The notes beneath the pieces were generated by a model, which worked only from the letters and a program-made list of their open reading frames with translations, ran no database searches and was not told the DNA's origin. This document shows, one piece after another, positions 59,872 to 64,000 of a stretch of DNA of 64,000 bases. The position numbers and the translations under genes were made by a program. How positions within the stretch are numbered: position 1 is the stretch's first letter; the number at the start of each line of letters is the position of its first letter. This stretch comes from Sclerotiophoma versabilis (taxonomy: Eukaryota > Ascomycota > Dothideomycetes > Pleosporales > Didymellaceae). The stretch is from the NCBI GenBank assembly GCA_012274445.1, contig JAAROD010000058.1, positions 620,001 to 684,000 on the forward strand. Reading direction: 5' to 3'.

Positions 59872-61177
59872 ATGAAGACAGCTATTCTTCTTGCCGCCGG
59901 CGCGCTGGCCTCGCCCGCCGTTGCTGGCGTCCACAAGATGAAGCTCCAGAAGGTGCCTCTTTCGGAGCAGCTGGTAAGTCAACAGCATCGCCGCCTTGCT
60001 GTGGCGACATGATCTGATATTCTCCAGAAATACGCAAACATCCAGGAGCACGCAAAGGCCCTCGGCCAGAAGTACATGGGCATCAAGCCCGAGACCCACG
60101 CCGAGCAGATGTTCAAGGCGCCTTACGTCGCCGATGGCTCGCACCCAGTGCCTGTCAGCAACTTCCTGAATGCCCAGTGTACGTTGCCACTCGTCGCATA
60201 TCTCCCGTAGCCCCAATCAGCGATTAACATGGTCAGACTTCTCTGAGATCTCTCTCGGCACCCCTCCCCAGGACTTCAAGGTCGTTCTCGACACAGGAAG
60301 CTCCAACCTCTGGGTCCCCTCGTCCGAGTGTAACTCCATCGCCTGCTATCTCCACAGCAAGTACGACTCGTCAGCCTCCTCAACGTACAAGAAGAACGGC
60401 ACATCGTTCGAGATCCGCTACGGATCCGGTGAGCTTAGCGGCTTTGTCTCCAACGATGTCTTCCAGATTGGCGACCTCAAGGTCAAGCACCAAGACTTCG
60501 CCGAGGCTACATCTGAGCCTGGCCTTGCCTTTGCCTTCGGCCGTTTCGACGGTATCATGGGTCTCGGCTACGACACCATCTCTGTCAACAAGATCGTCCC
60601 TCCCTTCTACAACATGCTTGACCAGGGTCTATTGGACGAGCCCTTTTTCGCCTTCTACCTCGGTGATACCAACGAGGGCCAGGAGTCGGTTGCTACCTTT
60701 GGTGGTATCGATGAGAGCCACTACAGCGGCAAGCTCATCAAGATTCCCTTGAGGCGAAAGGCTTACTGGGAGGTTGATCTCGATGCCATCACCTTTGGCA
60801 AGGAGACCGCTGAGATGGACAACACTGGTGTCATCCTTGACACCGGTACATCCCTCATCGCTCTTCCCTCCACCATTGCAGAGCTCCTGAACAAGGAGAT
60901 TGGTGCTAAGAAATCCTACAACGGCCAGTACACTGTTGAGTGCAACAAGCGTGACAGTCTGCCCGACCTCACGTTCACTCTGACTGGCCACAATTTCACC
61001 ATCGGTGCTTACGACTACATCCTTGAGGTACAGGGATCGTGTATCTCTGCTTTCTTCGGCATGGACTTCCCCGAGCCCGTTGGTCCTCTTGCTATCCTCG
61101 GAGATGCCTTCTTGAGGAGGTGGTACTCTGTCTACGATGTCGGCAACTCAGCTGTTGGTCTTGCCAAGGCCAAGTAA
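59872..61177 (+). CDS. PEP4: Vacuolar aspartic protease (proteinase A)
   Basis: CDS 59872-59973, 60028-60178 and 60237-61177, 397 aa. A signal peptide (MKTAILLAAGALASPAVAG) and a propeptide of about 50 residues precede the mature pepsin fold. Both catalytic motifs are intact: Asp103 in VLDTGSSNLWVP and Asp286 in ILDTGTSLIALP. YGSGELSGF holds the flap tyrosine. Asn-X-Thr sites (NGT, NFT) suggest glycosylation. The absence of a C-terminal anchor and the ending GNSAVGLAKAK fit the soluble vacuolar enzyme. It activates other vacuolar hydrolases and is needed for breakdown of autophagic bodies. Its neighbour ATG26 also links to autophagy in some fungi, but the two are separate genes. Confidence 0.95.
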
Positions 61178-61919
61178 GCGGTTGGTGACGTTGAGATGCA
61201 TCTGGAGTTTAGGAGGGATCTGGGACTATTGACTAGCAAGTGACATTGCTCGGCCTACATTGTGTGCATCATTAATGGGTTATGTTTCTTTCGTCGGCAC
61301 AGATTGTCGAAGTCATGTATATCAACGAATCAAGTCAATACAAGTATAATGTCTTGGATTAACGTGACTGTTTAACGTGCTGCGCACTGTGCGTAGATGA
61401 TAGGCACTCGGGTGAGGTACTTCACAGTTTGGCCCGTTATCGATTACCGAGGAACCGCTCACAAGTGACGTATGACATGTCAGAGCTTCAACGCCTTGAT
61501 CATGTTTGCGTATTCGTGTATGATTCCTTGAGTGTCTCGTGGGAACAGGTATAGCGGGGGCAACTTTTCTGAGGAAGTGCTGTTGAGTGATGTTGCCTAG
61601 GCAGGTGGCCCCTTATCAACCAGTCATCCGGTGCATGGCGCGCGGATGTTGGCGCTAAATGTCGTGCGTGCAGCTCCAGGCTCGTCATGTGTGTTGTCAG
61701 CGTATCAGTCCATCGATGTACTCGTTCAATATGTGATGATTTTCCCTAGAAGCTGCCTGTAGCAGTGAGTGTCTCGTCTACAACGAAACAACACCAATTC
61801 GACTACCTACATGTACAAGCCCCTTTGATCGCCGCCGCCGCAGCACCTCCGCCGCCGAGACCTCCGAGCTTCTAATCACACGTGAAAGAACCGCGACGTG
61901 AACGCGCCCAACACACAAG
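61178..61919. other. Intergenic region between PEP4 and ATG26
   Basis: Holds the PEP4 3' region and the ATG26 promoter. No gene seen. Confidence 0.5.
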
Positions 61920-64000
61920 ATGGCGTCGCAGGACCGGGGACGGGCCAGATCGAGCCGCAGACTGTCCAAGAAGCGCAGGGATTCAGAGAAAGAGCCACGC
62001 AGATTGTCGCTCGATATACCAGAGCGCTTTAGAGATGGAGACGACGCAGAGGATGATGTGACGGCGCCAAAGAAGAACAACACAATGTCGATGAATCAGT
62101 CTATCTTCTCTATGATTGCCCGCGCGGGGCAGCAGTCGCAGACCGATCTCGCGACCATGCAGGAAGTGGACTCGGGCGACAGCGACGGGGAGGGTAAGAG
62201 ACGCCAGCCCTACCACAGCTTAGACGGTGCCGCACGATTAAGCCGTCTCAGCTCAGCCAACGACTTTCAGAGGCGGACAGAGGAGTCGCAGGACAACAAG
62301 ATCCGGCAAGGCAAGCAGCATCGTAGAGTCTTATCCGAGCACAAGCTGTTCCGCCCTTTACCCAAACTGAAGAACAGGAAAGATGCCAGGTCAGATGGCC
62401 AACCTCTAGACCAGATGTCGTCCTCCCAGCTTCTGCCCCCGCGATCACCGCTAGAGTCTCCATCTATGACTCCAAGTGAACAATCGTCCAAGACCAGACC
62501 CAAAGCGACCGCCAGCGAAGACATACAAATCGAGCAAGCGAAGAGCTCAGGAAGAACGAGTAGACATGGAAGCTCAACAGGGACAACCAAGAGCCTGGGC
62601 CCTGTCACTCTTGCGCAGCGGATACAGCAGATCTTCGAGTTCGAACATGTCGAGGAGGTCATCACGGAGTACCCTTGCTGGTTACTTCAGAGCATCTTGC
62701 TGCAAGGGTACATGTACATCACGCAGAAACATATATGCTTCTATGCATATATACCAAAGAAACATGTGAGCAGCTGGGACAACACCTACTACATATACTG
62801 ACCTGTTACAGCATGATGTCAGTAAGACCGGCTACCTGTTCAAACGCGGCCGGTCCAAGTACAACAGATACTGGTTTATCCTTAGAGGCGACGTCCTATC
62901 CTATTACACTAATCCCGCCGAGCTTTACTTTCCGCGCAACCGTATCAATCTGCAGTACGCCATCTCCGCCGAGATACTTGAGGCCAAGAAGAAGAACGAA
63001 GAAGAGACCATATTCACTGTCACGACTGACGAACGGACGATCCAATTCAAGGCAGACAGCGCTGCCAGTGCGAAGGAGTGGGTGAGGTCTATACAGAAAG
63101 TCATTTTCCGAACACATAATGAAGGGAACAGCGTCAAAATCTCGCTACCTATTCAGAATGTACTGGAGATCGAAGAGAGCGCTATACTCGATTTTGCAAA
63201 TACTGTCAAGGTTAGGGTGATCGACAACGACGAAACATTTGCTATCGACGAGGTACATTACTCATCACTTCGTCTGCGGTAGAGATCTTACTAACATTAT
63301 GTAGTATTTCTTCTCGTTCTTTAATAACGGAGAGGACGCACTCAATGTCTTGCGAATCATGGTCAACGACAATGAGCACCACCAGGCAGCAGAGCCTCGC
63401 AACGATACTGATGTAGCCACACCAGCCGCTTCACCAAAAGCTGATGCAAAGTTGCCGAGCAGCCCCTCCATCGTTGAGCCTGTTCGCGCGACCCTTTCAG
63501 TACTTCCGGTACCACACATTGGACGGTCGAGTCTTAGTGATGCCTCTGCTCGGTCCAGTGTGGATGCGAGTCGGAGGAGCTGGGACGTGCGACGCAGCAT
63601 GGATGCTAGCTGCATGTTTCGTCGTCCAAGTCATGAGCTGCGACGTAGCTTTGATAGAGGTCGCCACGACCTGCGAACGACGAGCCACCCTGGTGACAGA
63701 CCAACTCTCTCGCCGAGAGCAACGGATACGGAATCTGCTACCACTTCACTTGAGCGCGATGCCGAGTCTTCTGCTGCCATACAGTCCATAGACGAGAGCA
63801 ACGCATCTGCGTCCCAAATATTGAACCGATCCGATGTGTTCCGAGCCCCAGCGAACCATTCACCTATCACCACATCTGACCAATCGGGAGCACTAGCGCG
63901 GTACTCACAGGATACAACACGCTCTTCTGGGCGGGGAAGACAAGCACCGAAACCGTTGCAACATCTGAAAAGCGATAGCAACGCAAAGGTGGCAGCTGCC
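61920..64000 (+). CDS. ATG26: Sterol 3-beta-glucosyltransferase Atg26 (5' part, cut by window end)
   Basis: Exons 61920-62765, 62812-63252 and 63305 to the window edge, about 661 residues so far. The disordered N-terminus is followed by the first GRAM domain (LAQRIQQIFEFEHVEEVI...YITQKHICFYAYIPKKH), a PH domain (SKTGYLFKRG..KYNRYWFILRGDVLSYY to AKEWVRSIQKVIFRTHN) and the start of the linker (YFFSFFNNGEDALNVL) before the second GRAM and the UDP-glucosyltransferase domain, which lie outside the window. The enzyme glucosylates ergosterol at membranes and in some yeasts and plant pathogens is needed for pexophagy. The Met at 61920 follows in-context CACAAGATGG. Confidence 0.93.

Overview
The window is nuclear DNA of a filamentous ascomycete. 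The genes carry short introns (about 48-180 bp) with GTAAGT-like donors and CTAAC branch points, H3 and H4 are divergent and intron-containing, and there are fungal orthologues of VTC4, RasB/RAS-2, Pep4 and Atg26. A large AT-rich block has lost almost all CpA and TpG, the mark of repeat-induced point mutation (RIP). The family mix (Fot1/pogo and Ty1/copia relics, F-box gene, BAHD acyltransferase) fits Dothideomycetes, perhaps Pleosporales. The species is inference.

Layout. 1-4.3 kb: the 3' end of an unrecognised gene, then the polyphosphate polymerase gene VTC4 (minus). 4.3-8.6 kb: a transition zone with an F-box gene, a possible small gene, an AT-rich island and an unmutated solo LTR. 8.6-36.7 kb: a RIP-degraded transposon nest without intact genes. 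Its parts are a minus-strand copia element (9217-16970) carrying a nested solo LTR; a second copia copy (plus) starting at 16971 and ending at 32491, interrupted by two Fot1/pogo DNA transposons (20414-29829 and 30287-32122); a third, full-length copia element (21248-28794) inside the first of these transposons; a 467-bp miniature LTR element (34288-34754); and a gypsy relic. Target-site duplications and summed lengths agree with this order. A 251-bp repeat occurs in inverted orientation at 4301 and 36703, on either side of the whole block.

36.8-64 kb: GC-balanced gene space. It holds a BAHD acyltransferase gene with one premature stop (minus), rasB (minus), an ACSS3-like acyl-CoA synthetase (minus), a haloacid dehalogenase (minus), histones H4 (minus) and H3 (plus), a peroxiredoxin-like gene, EXO5, a secreted GH43 arabinosidase (minus), a RED/IK-like splicing factor, an EI24/RRT8-type membrane protein, vacuolar protease A (PEP4), and the 5' part of ATG26, cut by the window end. 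These are mostly housekeeping genes and form no single pathway. VTC4, Pep4 and Atg26 share a link to the vacuole, and H4/H3 share a promoter.

The most notable observations are the miniature LTR family (TRIM) and its apparent use, with the copia elements, of an internal initiator-tRNA-Met primer-binding site whose only differences from the expected sequence are RIP-type changes; the length-consistent nest; and a BAHD gene beside the RIP block that is open except for one TGA.
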